A stretch of DNA of 64,000 bases, taken from contig JAHLJT010009419.1 of assembly GCA_031308135.1 (NCBI GenBank), forward strand, positions 30,408,869-30,472,868, in the 5' to 3' direction. Made by a program: the position numbers and the translations under genes. The notes below the pieces were generated by a model. It did no database searches, had not been told where the DNA came from, and was given only the letters and a program-made list of their open reading frames with translations. Shown here piece after piece: positions 45,019 to 56,219 of the stretch. Source of the DNA: Acheta domesticus. Lineage: Eukaryota > Arthropoda > Insecta > Orthoptera > Gryllidae. Numbering within the stretch: the stretch's first letter is position 1; the number at the start of each line of letters is the position of its first letter.

Positions 45019-47140
45019 TCTCTGGCTCTGAAAATTTACTATTCAATGCATCATACAGAGGACGAACTTTTGGATACTTGTCCTTTTTATTGAGACTGTC
45101 GTTGTCGCACACATGAACATTTGTCATAATTAGGGCCAGGATAATTATGTAATTACATATTTTCCTAAGGTAATTCCAGCAAGTCCAATCAACGATATAT
45201 TCACGTTTCACATCGTTTAGTGACCAAAAACGTTGAGTTTTTAGTACATATATTTACATATTTTGTCCGAAATTACATATATTTATATATTTTACACAAA
45301 TGAACAAATTTTAACATATTACTGCATTTTTTCCACTATTCTACATTTAAAAAAATTAATTCATTATTTTTCCGATCTGCTTTTGATCCAAACAAACAAT
45401 TCAGCATTGTCAAACATTTTTTCTGTAGCCTCCTTTCTAAAATGAAGCATTATGCGCCGAAATGAGTGTATCCATAAATGCCAACGGTATTGGAAGTAAA
45501 AAGGGAAGGCGACGATGCAATCCATAGCTTCTGTTCGGTTAGTTTTCAGCGCGAGTACCGCGGAGAACAGAAAGGAAGTTTGATTTGTGAAAATGATATC
45601 TTTAGCAGGCAATATCGTGCACCCATTTCGCATATTTTAGAGGTCTCCTTTGACCTTGATACCCTTCACAAAAACTACACGCACCAGCTCAAGAAAGGCC
45701 GTTGACATTTTTTCTTTCCCTGATTTTTACATGCGTCCCTCTACCATTCGTAAATTATCTCTTTGGACCAAACATCTGAAGTAAAATCTCGCTGTGGAAC
45801 TGATGTGCAAGGAAATTGTATTGGCAAGGTTGTGATAGGTTTAAAGAACGTTTAAAAGTGTAAGTCTTATTTTGTTAACTTGAGAAGTGTTACCCAAATT
45901 CAACCATCAAAACGTTTTAACGATACAACGGAATTTTTGTGGCCTAATGAAGTTAAACATGTCTTCCTTCCGGTACTAGTGCAGCGCCGTACAAGTGCAA
46001 GGCAGCAGAAGCCCTGCAGGTATTTTTCTAAAATTACTACTTCTAACCTATCTTGTGCATGCGTTTCGTTTGCAGAACTGATTAGATCTCAGTTTGATAA
46101 AGTTGACGCATTAATTTCCAATACAAAAAAGGATTAACGAGATGGGGCACCTGAATTGACGCTATGAGCTACAACACTCAAAATTTTGATTTTGAAATAC
46201 AAGTTATACATCAATTCGATTCTGAAGCTGCAGCATCTATAGCCACATCGAAGCAATTGTTTGATATTCAAAAGCTGAACAACTATATTGCCCCCTTTTT
46301 CAGTAAGCACTACAATTAAATTTTTGTAAAGATCTTTCCTGGAACTTTCTGGTAGTTTTGAAATTACCCAATCAGCAGACGCTTCTTTAAAAACTGTTCA
46401 TTTATCATTCGAGGGTCAATAGGGGGATCGAGTGAAGAAAAAGAGGTCTTCCGTTCTGGAGAAGAACCCAAGATTCGAAACAATTTGTGCTATTGGTGCA
46501 GTGCTATGAGGGGACAATTCCGTCACACTAGATCCAGAAAATACGGAGAAGACTAGAAAGTGTATTTGACATGAATATTTAGATGAGTTTTTAAACAAAT
46601 CCTTCATATTTTGTAACTCAAAATGCAATTTGTCACGTCTCCTTAAAATTCTCTTTCTTTAGAGACCTCATTTACAAAGATTGGGTGCGTGGTAGAGCCG
46701 CAAAGGGAAGGTATACTACTGAAATAATATCGGAGACGATATATGTTTCATATTGATACGGAGATCGTTGTAAATAATAGGATTATGAGAACTATAATGT
46801 TTAATTCTGGTCTTTATATTAAGTACACAGAACGATATATACTAAGATAAAGGTATTTTAATAAAACAATATTGATATAATGATACTTAATGTTACATAT
46901 TTCATTCTTTTGAGTACATATTTCTGTATATTATAATACATATATATGTACATATTTTCCCAATTTTTAGTACATAATTATCCGGGCCCTAGTCATAATA
47001 AACTCAAAACTATCTCTAGTAATCGATATCACGAGTTCATTTCGAGGGTCAAGTGCATTTTCCCAATTTATAATTCTTCTGTGTACTGGCACATGGCCAC
47101 TCAATAACAATACCCCACATACCCATGTCTTTCTTCCAAA
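45019..47140 (-). pseudogene. piggyBac transposase fragment, split by hAT insertion
   Basis: Reading down the - strand from about 47,140, one open frame gives FGRKTWVCGVLLLSG, then INWENALDP and ITRDSFEF, up to 47,000. After the hAT element it resumes at 45,122 with IMTNVHVCDN and DKYPKVRPLYDALNSKF, ending near 45,025. This matches the N-terminal part of the piggyBac DDE domain (pattern GVLLLSG...W...RD-x-F...H-x-x-DN...DK-x-x-K-x-RPL...LN-x-KF). The next expected motif, IDESM with the first catalytic aspartate, is absent. Instead the frame runs straight into the 24-bp minisatellite as KKTKTTVT repeats. A possible splice acceptor TTTTGACAG precedes the first codons. Confidence 0.8.
45131..46991. 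mobile_element. Non-autonomous hAT transposon, 1,861 bp
   Basis: The ends are imperfect inverted repeats: TAGGGCCAGGATAATTATG on the left and the complement of TAGGGCCCGGATAATTATG on the right, with one mismatch, and similarity continuing through GTA. A perfect 8-bp target duplication GTCATAAT flanks it (45,123-45,130 and 46,992-46,999). Both subterminal regions carry several copies of TACATATTT or TACATATAT, as expected for transposase-binding sites. Internal frames of 60-90 codons on both strands show no hAT transposase motif I recognise, so it is non-autonomous or badly decayed. It interrupts the piggyBac transposase frame and so is younger than that element. Confidence 0.85.
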
Positions 47141-47679
47141 CTGTCAAAATTTCATGCAGCTGTAAATGTACTGCAAAAATGTAAAATTTACATTATTTAC
47201 TATTATTTTGCAAAGATGTGTTAAATACGATTAAAAAATTAATCAAAATTGAAATCAGACAATTATCCGCATTAGTGTGGTATATTTCGGCAAAGTGGTA
47301 TATTTTCCTAGCGACCTACATATAAGACACCTAGTTTCTACACATAATATCCAACGAATTTTGTTATACTTGTACAGTAATATGATTATTGAAATGTTTT
47401 CTTTCGAATAAAATCAATTGCAAACTAATTTTTTTAACAATACATGAACTATGTGTACTTATCTTTTCTAGTACGCGATGATGAAGCCACTTTTGAGGAT
47501 GCTGAATTTCAAGGGTGTGTAACTGAAAACACCACTACAGAAATGATAAGGTTTAATCATGTATCGGTCATTTGACGCCTCCAGACGCGATCTGAGCTAC
47601 TGCTATTTCTCGGGAACAAAAGGATCCAACTCAATAATAAAAAATCTAACGACAACACAAGTGACCTAAATATAGGACG
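47141..47679. other. piggyBac-like element, right end region
   Basis: AT-rich DNA between the transposase piece and the right terminus. On the + strand, a TTTTCTAG acceptor-like site at about 47,466-47,473 precedes an acidic frame DDEATFEDAEFQGCVTENTTT of about 35 codons. I cannot assign it. It might be an exon of another transcript or a captured fragment. A motif GCGACCTACATATA near 47,311 resembles the left subterminal CCTACATGTAGGTCG. Confidence 0.4.
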
Positions 47680-47698
47680 TCAGGCATATCTGGGTTAA
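47680..47698 (-). repeat. Right terminal inverted repeat and TTAA target site of piggyBac-like element
   Basis: TCAGGCATATCTGGG (47,680-47,694) is the exact complement of the left terminus and is followed by TTAA (47,695-47,698). Confidence 0.85.
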
Positions 47699-50600
47699 TA
47701 CCGTTTTTAATTCATTTTTTATCCTAACTTTTAAAAAGAAAGCGGCAAATCACATGAAACTTGTATCAAAACACACATATTTTCCTCGCGGGGTCGTTAA
47801 CGACCCAGTGCGACAGTTTCTTCAAAGAAATTATGACTATGTGCGATTGACTGCAATTGAATTTTTTTCGTGCAATGGGTCGTTAACGACCCAGTTGTAA
47901 TTGCTTTTTTTAGAAGATGTCTTCTTCCCTTCTGAAATGTGATTCGTATTAGGGGTCGTTCACGACCCACTGTACGAGTGGCTTCTGACGAAGACGCTCT
48001 CTTTATTCCGTTAAAGTTGATTCGAATGCGGCCTAGCAAAAAATATTTTTTGATTATGTTTTATTAAAACTAATATATTATACTACGTTTATTAAAGGAC
48101 GTGCGTTTTAAATTCATAAAAAAACCATACTTTCCTATTGGGTCGTTAACGACCCAGTGGGACAGTTTCTTTCAAGAAATAAGGCCTTTTTGCGATTGAC
48201 TGCAATTGAATTTTTTCATGCAATGGGTCGTTAACGACTCAGTGTTAATTGCCTGTTTTTCAGAAAATGTCTCCTTCCCTTCCTGAAATGTGATTCTTAT
48301 TAGTGGTCGTTAACGACCCTCTGTATATCGTGGCTTGTGACGAAGACGCTCTCTTTATTCGGTGAAAGAGAATTCGAATTCGGCCTGGAAAAAATATTCT
48401 TTTGAATATGTTTTTATTAAAACTAATATATCACACTAATTTCATTAAAGCACGTGGGTATCACGTTCATAGAAAACATACTTACCAATTGGGTCGTTGA
48501 CGACCCAGTGGGACAATCTCAAGGAATTGAAAACATCTATACTTTGCGACAGATTGAAATGTTTATTGTGCAATGATAATTTTTGTGCAATTGGTCGTTA
48601 ACGACCCAGTGGTCATTGCTTGCGTTTTAAAATTTGTGTTATTCATTTCCTGAAACTTGTTTTTTAAAATGCGTCGTTATTGACTCAGTGTATATGGTGA
48701 ATAGTGACCAAACGATCTTCTTATTCCAGGCAGATGAATCGACCGTGGCCTCGCTGAATTTCTATTAAAACGTTTTTATTAATACAATATTTTTATCCTA
48801 ACTTTAAAAAGAAAGCGCAAGTCCCATGAAACTTGTATCAAAACATACATAGTTACCTCGCGGGGTCGTTAACGACACAGTGGAACAGTTTCTTCAAAGA
48901 AATAAAGACTGTTTTTGCGATTGACTGCAATTGAATTTTTCGTGCGATGGGTCGTTAACGACCCAGTTTTAATTGCTCGGTTTTTGATGTCGGCTTTCCT
49001 ACCTGAAATGTGATTATTTTAGGGGTCGTTAACGATCTACTGTATATGGTGGCTTCTGACGAAGACGCTCTCTTTATTCCGTGAAAGATGATTCGAATGC
49101 GGCCTGGCCAAAAATATTTTTTGAATAAGTTTTTATTAAAACTATTATATTATACTAATTTTATTAAAGGACGTGCGTATAACATTCATAAAAAAACATA
49201 CTTTCCAATTGGGGCTTTAACGACGCAGTGGGATAGTTTCTTCAAAGAAAAAACGCCTGTTTTGCGTTTGACTGCAATTGAATTTTTTCGTGCAATGGGT
49301 CGTTAACGACCAAGTTGTAATTGCTTGTTTTTCAGAAGATGTTTCCTTCCTTTCCTGAAATGTGATTCCTATTGGGGGTCCTTAACGACCCACTGAATAT
49401 GGTGGCTTCTGACCATGACGATCTCTTTCTTGCGTGAATGATGATTCGCAAGCGTTCTGGCAAAAATTATTTTTTATTTGAATAATTTATGTATTAAAAC
49501 TAATAGACTATACTAATTTTATTAAGGGATGCGCCTCATACAGAAAACATTAATCAATATATCATACTTTCCAGTTGGGTCGTTGACGAACCAGTGTGAC
49601 AATTTCTAGAAATTGAAAATATCAATGCTTTGCGACTGATTGAAATGTATATTGTGCAATGATAATTTTTTGCAATGGGTCGTTAGCGACCCAGTTGTAA
49701 TTGCTCGTATTTAAGAAGTTGTCTCCTTGCTTTTCTGAAATGTGTTTTACAAAATGAGTTATTGTTCCAGTGTATATGGTGTATTGTGATCAAGACGTTC
49801 TCCTTATTCCGTGTAGATAATTCGAACTGGCCTCTCTAAAACTGTTTTGAATAGTTTTTTATTAATACAATTACATTGTACTAATTTTAATTAAGGATGC
49901 GCAAATCAAAGAACATTTATCCAAAAAGCGTATTTTTCTGTGGGGTCGTCAACGACCCAGTAGAACATTTTCTCCGAAGAAAAACTGTTTTGCGACCGAC
50001 AGGAATGGAAAATTTCGTTGCAATGGGTCGTTAACGACCCCGTTGTGTTTGCTTGTTTTTAAGAAGTTATCTCCTTCCCTTTCGGGAATGTGATTTCTAT
50101 AAGGGGTCGCTAACAACCCAGTGTATATGGTGGCTTCTGACTAAGACGATCTCTTTATTCCGTTAAAGATGATAAATTTTTTTATTAATACATATATATT
50201 TACTAATTTTAATGAAGAAAGCACAAATCACATGAAACATTTATTCAAAAAACATATTTTCCTGGTTGGATAGTAAACGACCGAGTGGAACAATTGCTAA
50301 AAAAATGAATATTTTTTGCGACTGTCTGCAGTGGAATTTGTCGTGTAATGGGTGGTTAACGATCCAGTTTCATTGCTTATGTTTAAACACAAAAATTAAG
50401 AAGTTATCTCCTTCCTTTTTGAAATGTGTTTTCCAAAATGGGTCGTTATTGACCCAGTGTATATGGTGGATTGTGACCAAGACGTTCTCGATATTCCATG
50501 TAAATGATTCGAACGTGCCCTCGCTAAAACTATGTTTTGAATACTTTTTTATTAAAACAATTACATAATACTAATTTTAATGAAGAAAGCGCAAATCACA

Positions 50601-51572
50601 TGAAAAATTTATGAATACATACTATTTTCCTGGCGGGGTCGGGAACGACCCAGTGGGACCCGATTCTTGAAAGATAAAATGACTATGTTTGGTGACTGCA
50701 ATGGAATTTTCGTGCAGTGGGTCGTTAAAGACCCAGTTGTAATAGCTTGTTTTTAAGTTTTCTCCTTTTTTTGAAATGTGATTCCTATCAGGGGTCGTTA
50801 ACGACCTAGTGTATTTGGTGGCTTCTAAACAAGACGATATCTTTTATCCGTCGATTTGTGATTCGAAAGCGGCATGGCAAAAAATTATCTTTTTGAATAA
50901 TTTTTTAATTAAAACTAATATATTATACTAATTTTATTACAGGACGTGCGTATCGCTGGAACATTAATCAAAAATCCATACTTTCCAGTTTGGTCGTTGA
51001 CGACCCAGTGGGCCAATCTCTAGAAATTGAAAATATATTTTTTTTGCGACTGAAATGTTAATTGTGCAATGATAATTTTTGTGCATTGGGTCCCTCACGA
51101 ACTAGTTGTCATTGCTTATGTTTAAGAAGTTGTCTCCTTCCTTTTCTGAAATGTGATTCTTAAAATGGGTCATTATTGACTGAGTGTATATGGTGGATTG
51201 TGACCAAGACGTTCTCCTTATCCATGTAGATGATTGGAACGTGGCCTCGCTAAAACTGTTTTGAATACTTTTTTTATTAATACAATTATATTATACTAAT
51301 TTTAATGAAGGAAGCGCAAATCACATGAAACATTTATCGAAAAACGTATTTTTCTGGTGGGGTCGTTAACGACCCAGTGGGACAATCCCTAGAAATTGAA
51401 AATGTGTATGCTTCGCGACATACTGCAATGACTATTTGTCATGGGTCGCTAACGACCCAGTTGTGCTTGCTTGAGTTTAAGAAGTTGTCTTCATTTCTAA
51501 AATGTGTTTCTTAAAATGGGTCGTTAAGGACCCAGTGTATATAGGGGCCTGTGGCCGCGGGCCGTGGTTTGG
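47699..51572 (-). repeat. Palindromic-box satellite, inverted block right of the insertion (about 11 monomers)
   Basis: Continuation of the inverted array after the insertion, in the same orientation and monomer phase as 21,966-23,980. Boxes are frequent, for example near 47,790, 47,876 and 48,140. Pairs with the left block are exact in diagnostic positions: the GTGTCGTTAACGACCCCGCG variant at about 17,239 has its complement at about 48,860. The block ends at the GC-rich edge near 51,572. Confidence 0.9.
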
Positions 51573-51746
51573 GGCGTGAAACATTACCGCCAAGCTGTTC
51601 ATTATTTATAACAACAATATTTATTATTGAACCAGGAAATTATTTACTTTTATTTTTCTTTCTTTCTTTATTTTATTTTATGCCACATCAACTAGAAAGG
51701 TTATTAGCAAGCTGGAAATTAAAGAAATAGGGAAATCTTAATAAAA

Positions 51747-52034
51747 TTAATGAATATTAATAAAATAAACCTGAATTTCTAGATTTCTAATAATTTCTCC
51801 TCCTTTCCTTTCCCCTTGTTTTGGGAACTGGCAATTCTGGAAATTTTTATTGAAACATTTCCTGACTAAGGAAGATTTTGTGCCGAAGTAAACTTTCACG
51901 AAAAATACACGTTGATCCTTCGTCAATATTTTCGAAGCGATTCTTCTTTCCTGAACGTGAGTTCTTAAGATTATGAAAGAAACATGAATGAATGACTGGG
52001 CAAATACAGAATAAGTTCTTGCTCTTTCTTTCAA
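51747..52034 (-). CDS. ORF with possible transposon-type helix-turn-helix fragment (right)
   Basis: Mirror of 14,664-14,951 with a 95-codon frame on the - strand. The only coding difference I see is the internal methionine replaced by isoleucine, before LTKDQRVFFVKVYFGTKSS. That both arms keep the frame open may reflect recent duplication or conversion rather than selection. Confidence 0.35.
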   Translation of the reverse strand: MKERARTYSVFAQSFIHVSFIILRTHVQERRIASKILTKDQRVFFVKVYFGTKSSLVRKCFNKNFQNCQFPKQGERKGGEIIRNLEIQVYFINIH

Positions 52035-52350
52035 CTAAAATAGCCCCGTTCTCCTACCCCGAAATCTGCGACATGGGGAGGGTCGTGAAAAGAGAAAGGG
52101 AAGCCAAAGGTATTTCACGCGTTGCCAGATTGCCACAACAAGAGGTTGTGCTCTCAGGTATGGGTTGCGAGTAAGACTAAAGACCCGGGTATAACAGATA
52201 CACGTTTTAATAATTCGTACTTTGACGGCCGTTCGGGTATACAAAAACATACTAAAATTACAATATCATTGCAATAAAATATTCAAGAGACGACTTTCAT
52301 GTAATAAATTTGTTAATGAAGATAATGATCTGGAGTAACGAATTAACTGA

Positions 52351-52384
52351 TTATTATTATTGTTATTATTATTATTATTATTAA
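52351..52384 (-). repeat. (ATT)n microsatellite, interrupted (right)
   Basis: Mirror of 14,305-14,347, about ten units with one G interruption. Confidence 0.9.
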
Positions 52385-52481
52385 TAGCCAACTGGTGATC
52401 GTGACCTTTTTGGACCAGTTCAGCATTCGCCTTATGACGGAGGGAAACGTAAAAAAAAAAAGCGATTAGAAGCGAGGAAAT

Positions 52482-52951
52482 TTAGCATGTGCTAATATAC
52501 CACTTTTTCCATCAAATTTATTGGAATAAATTTGATCACATTGACATTGATGTTCACCACGTTTACTCAATGAAATTATATCAGGATGTAAAATATCACT
52601 CTAAAAATTAAAATTGTATGAGATGATGTTTTAAATGCTAATTCAGTTAAATCTAATATTTCCTGATTTACATTACAATATACAATTTTATTGTATTCTA
52701 TTCCATTTTTGTGAAAACATTTTAAAATGTGTATCATGGACACCACATTGCGGTTCATTTAATAAATCTAATGTATCACTATTTAACTCTCCATCTAATG
52801 ATAATAATTCTTGAAATTTAAGAATTGCATCACTACCATCATCTTTCTCAGAATTATATCCATAATTTGCTAATTTTTTTATTGCTGATTCACTAGTAGC
52901 AACTACCATATGAACAACACATGATGCGAATAATAATAGATTAAACCACAT
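52482..52951 (-). pseudogene. Matrix-metalloproteinase-like fragment (right)
   Basis: Mirror of 13,738-14,222. Here the first 87 codons are open from ATG at 52,951. They show the hydrophobic leader, the prodomain with FQELLSLDGELNSDTLDLLN and the PQCGVHD cysteine-switch equivalent. A one-base difference near 52,700 then breaks the frame before the ILDLTELAFK catalytic strand segment (about 52,630). The zinc-binding motif is again missing, so truncation predates the duplication, whereas the frameshifts differ between arms. Confidence 0.6.
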
Positions 52952-53012
52952 TTATAATATAATAATTCTTAGATCAGATTTTATTTCCATAATTTCTAGA
53001 CCAAATTTTTCT

Positions 53013-53132
53013 TCAATAATTCAAGTTTATTATATCAGCAATAGGATATTCACAATCCTTCACTAATTGAGTTACTTTTTTGTGAATTTTAACATGATAT
53101 GTACCTTCATTCAGTTTCAATACAACATCCAT
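53013..53132 (-). pseudogene. Unrecognised small ORF, shorter member of head-to-head pair (right)
   Basis: Mirror of 13,557-13,676. The frame begins with the same MDVVLKLNEGTYHVKIHKK and ends at the equivalent stop. One codon near the end is changed. Function unknown. Confidence 0.4.
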
Positions 53133-53157
53133 TTCTAATGGGATATTATCCTTCTAA

Positions 53158-53472
53158 ATGGACATTGTAACGAAACTGAAAAAAGGTACATATCATGTTG
53201 AAATTCACAAAAAATATCTGAATTAGTGAAGGATCGTGAAAACCCTGTTGCTGATATAAGAAATGTAAATACAAATACAGAAATAATAAAGTGGCATGGA
53301 TCTAAAAGCTGATAAACAAGGTAAAATGTTTAGTGTAATTTTACCTAATCAATATGCTAATTGTTTACAAGACATGGGTATAACAAATCTTTTTAAAACA
53401 ACGAATTTGAGATTAGTGTGTAAAAGATTTATGACCGAGAATATTATTGAATTAAGTTTTTTACATGATTGA
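53158..53472 (+). pseudogene. Unrecognised small ORF, longer member of head-to-head pair (right)
   Basis: Mirror of 13,215-13,531. The start is the same, but there are at least two frame breaks (near 53,213 and 53,285-53,300). The open 82-codon piece seen on the left is not open here. Confidence 0.4.
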
Positions 53473-53864
53473 AAAATCTGGTTCAGACATTTCCACGTCT
53501 TAAAACATGGACAAAAACTACATGTAAAAATGGAAAAATGTAAGTATTTCAATTTAAAATGGAATAATTTTATAAGATTTTAATGAAAATTTAAATATAT
53601 AGAAATTGAAGGTTTCAAAATCTGGTTCAAACATTGCAATAAATTTCAACACCTCAAAAACATGTAAAAATGAGCAAATTTCGGAATCAATATTAATAAA
53701 TTTGTGTATTTTAATATGCTTTTAATGAAAAGTGGTTATATTTGAATATAAAACAATAAGAGGTCTCAAAAATCTGGTTCAGAATTTTGGTTTTATATAC
53801 TACTCTTGAAAGATAGGAGAAAAAAAAACAACAGGCAAACAATGTACTAACAAAATTTAATAAT
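53473..53864. other. AT-rich 3' flank of the synthetase exon, right
   Basis: Mirror of 12,824-13,214, with the same three AATCTGGTTC-containing segments. No gene seen. Confidence 0.5.
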
Positions 53865-54235
53865 CTATTTCTTTTGCATGCGCTGATACAACACTGCAGG
53901 GTCTTCACTGATACTACATACATGCCTTTTGTCAGCTTGTTCCCAGCTCAAAGGTTTAATATGACTCCACATTCTTTGAGAACTAGGTATATTCAATTTT
54001 GATAAAAGAATGTTCGAAAGTTCTGGAACAATTGGTTGAAGCAAATACCACAAACACGCAAAGTTTCCATTGTAACATGCAACACAATTTCTAAGTGATC
54101 GCTTGATGCTGATGATTTTGCCAAAATCCATGGTTTCTGATATTCAAAAAATTTATTTGCTTCATGGATAGAGGCAATAATGGCATCAATGCCTTTGTAA
54201 AAGTTAAAAGCTTCAAAATGTTGTTTCACTGCATC
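53865..54235 (-). pseudogene. MARS2: Mitochondrial methionyl-tRNA synthetase, last exon (right copy, frameshifted)
   Basis: Mirror of 12,452-12,823 and one base shorter. The homopolymer in GGTATTTTGCTTC (left) is GGTATTTGCTTC here, which shifts the frame after LRVCGI and prevents the QPIVPELSN helix from being read. Before and after this point the sequence encodes the same anticodon-binding domain, with an Asn-to-Asp change in SSASSNH versus SSASSDH. The acceptor CAG is kept. The loss lies in a T run, so it may be a sequencing error; if real, this copy cannot give a normal C-terminus. Confidence 0.8.
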
Positions 54236-55202
54236 TGAAATTAAAATATACAAACAATATTACACCACTGGCAACTTCATAAAGAAACTATGAATTTAGG
54301 AAAATATTTATTACAATGAATTAGTAATTTTAGATTCAAAAGTAAGAGAAAAGTAGTACTGAATCAAGAAGACTTGCTTGAATATTATCTTCCAACGAAT
54401 TAATCACTTCATTATCTCATCAAGAATTACTATACAATTTAAAGACTGCAACTTAACATCGGCATCATATACTGGAGAAACATGTTGACAGAAAATCAGT
54501 TGGAGAAAATATTCTTTCTTGCGCCATGATGATAACAACTTATTTTGAATCAATTGAACCAGTATGAGATACGGAAATGGAATGTGAAACAGTGCTAAAA
54601 TCTCACACTTAAATCTATTGTGTGCCTCTGGCTGTCTCTATATTTATCAAGTTGGTAAGTTTTTAATAAATACTACTTTTAAACAATTTTGTTGTTAATG
54701 ATAATTTCCAGGCTGATAGGCCATGGTTCAGTTGGTGTTGAAGGGCCAAACATTTTGTATAATGTAGTTGCCTGGTTGTCAACCATGGGCACAGAATGTG
54801 ACATAATGAGAATGTGACAAAATGAGGTTTCATTATCAATCTGATGAATCAAACTGCAATGATTCATGTTATGCCTGGGAGACAGAATAGTAATTCATAG
54901 CATTTCACCACTGTTGAAATATAGAACATAGAATTCCTGAAAATACATTTTGTTTCTAGAACTTTTTTTACAAATTCTAGAAGGATCAACTAATTATGGT
55001 CACAAATATTTCTTCTTGTCAAAAAGAATCAAATTATCAGCTACTGATCAGCTCTGTAGGCTAACAGTAAACCCCCTAAAAAGTGTTTTAGAATCTTAAA
55101 ATAACCAAAAACATGATTTTTGGGAATTCTCAGAAGGTTCTGAAAGGATCTAGAAAAATGGACAATTCCCCACCAGTTAACATGAGATGTGCCGAATTGA
55201 TG

Positions 55203-55229
55203 GTGTAAGAGAACACCATTCTCTTACAC
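55203..55229. other. Hairpin, 11-bp stem (right copy)
   Basis: GTGTAAGAGAA (55,203-55,213) pairs with TTCTCTTACAC (55,219-55,229). The loop is CACCA, where the left arm, read on the same strand, has CACTA. Confidence 0.8.
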
Positions 55230-55324
55230 TATGCATAAATCACAACTCATTTACCTTGAATGTAAAACCAGAAAGTCTAATACTAAAGGAAGGGTGCAAG
55301 GATGGATGGACACACAACAGTTTA

Positions 55325-55352
55325 ACAGTGCATAGAGAACTCTATGCACTGT
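55325..55352. other. Hairpin, 13-bp stem (right copy)
   Basis: ACAGTGCATAGAG pairs with CTCTATGCACTGT across a two-base AA loop. It corresponds to the 15-bp hairpin at 11,326-11,357. Confidence 0.8.
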
Positions 55353-56219
55353 AAGAGATGTACTGTAGGAGATAAAATCTATTTTCACAAACGAATATTT
55401 GAAACAGTAATACCAAACATTTTTATTTATTAATATTCATATGGATTTACATCCAATACACAACTGATACCTATACTTAAAATATATTATGTTCATGAAA
55501 ATAAAATCTCACTAATATTTAAATGTTTTTACTATCATCACATTATAAAGTTATAGTTTTCATTATAGTTTAATTATAGCTTTAATCAGTCACATCACAA
55601 GATCATTCAATTGCTAATATACACATTGTAGATTTAGGCTATTCACAATATGAATTAATCAGACTGATTTTGAAAAAAGTTACAAATCTTCTGGATGAAT
55701 GAAGGGAAAATTGAAAATTCAATCTTAATAGCTGACAGTCATAAAAAGTTTTTCAAAAAATACCACATGTGAAATTCCCTAAAAAAAACACATGCTGAGA
55801 TATTGAAAGCTGATTGTATTGCACTGAAGATACAATCTATAAATGGCTCTTGTGATCCTAAATATGTGTCTGCGAGACTAAAAGAATGTACCTTGAAAAG
55901 TTTCCACTTAATGATTTAAGTTTTGTAAGTGGGTGACAAACTACTAGTGAAAATAGCTTACCAACCATCATATTATAATATTAGTAGTTTGTATACGTAA
56001 GGTTTTGTTAATAGAATTACATTTGACATAAGGTCTTTTAATATATCCCAATATGTTTGTTATATTGTTTGCTATATTTGAAGTATAATCTGTGTTCAGA
56101 AAATGACATTTTGGAGTCAAATTATATTTGTCATGTAATACAGAAATCTAAATTTAAAAAAAAATTAAAACACACACTCCAATCGGCCATTAAAGTAGGT
56201 AGTTAAATTTTGCATTGTG

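Larger units (their letters stand above)
23985..47694 (-). mobile_element. piggyBac-like DNA transposon, 23.7 kb, bloated by a minisatellite
   Basis: It is bounded by perfect 15-bp inverted termini starting CCC and flanked by TTAA on both sides, the hallmark of piggyBac-type transposition. Joining the flanks at TTAA restores a normal satellite monomer (GGCCTCG...TTAATAC...ATCCTAACTTT), matching the uninterrupted monomers near 22,895 and 48,750. Inside, on the - strand, is a transposase piece of the DDE piggyBac type. Typical autonomous elements are 2-3 kb. The excess here is a 20.6-kb 24-bp minisatellite and a 1.9-kb hAT insertion. The DDE catalytic core is missing, so the element could only have moved with enzyme supplied from elsewhere. 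Confidence 0.8.
54236..56219. other. AT-rich spacer upstream of the synthetase exon, right
   Basis: Mirror of 10,421-12,451. Holds the two hairpins listed below and no recognisable coding sequence. Confidence 0.6.

Noticed and set aside
45364..46137. hAT transposase in the nested element
   Set aside because: The frames at 45,364-45,633, 45,478-45,705 and 45,880-46,137 lack the zinc-finger, DDE or dimerisation motifs of hAT enzymes that I can recognise.
15121..51572. ORFs of 60-100 codons inside the 357-bp satellite blocks
   Set aside because: They recur once per monomer as repeat by-products, show no domain and differ by frameshifts between monomers.
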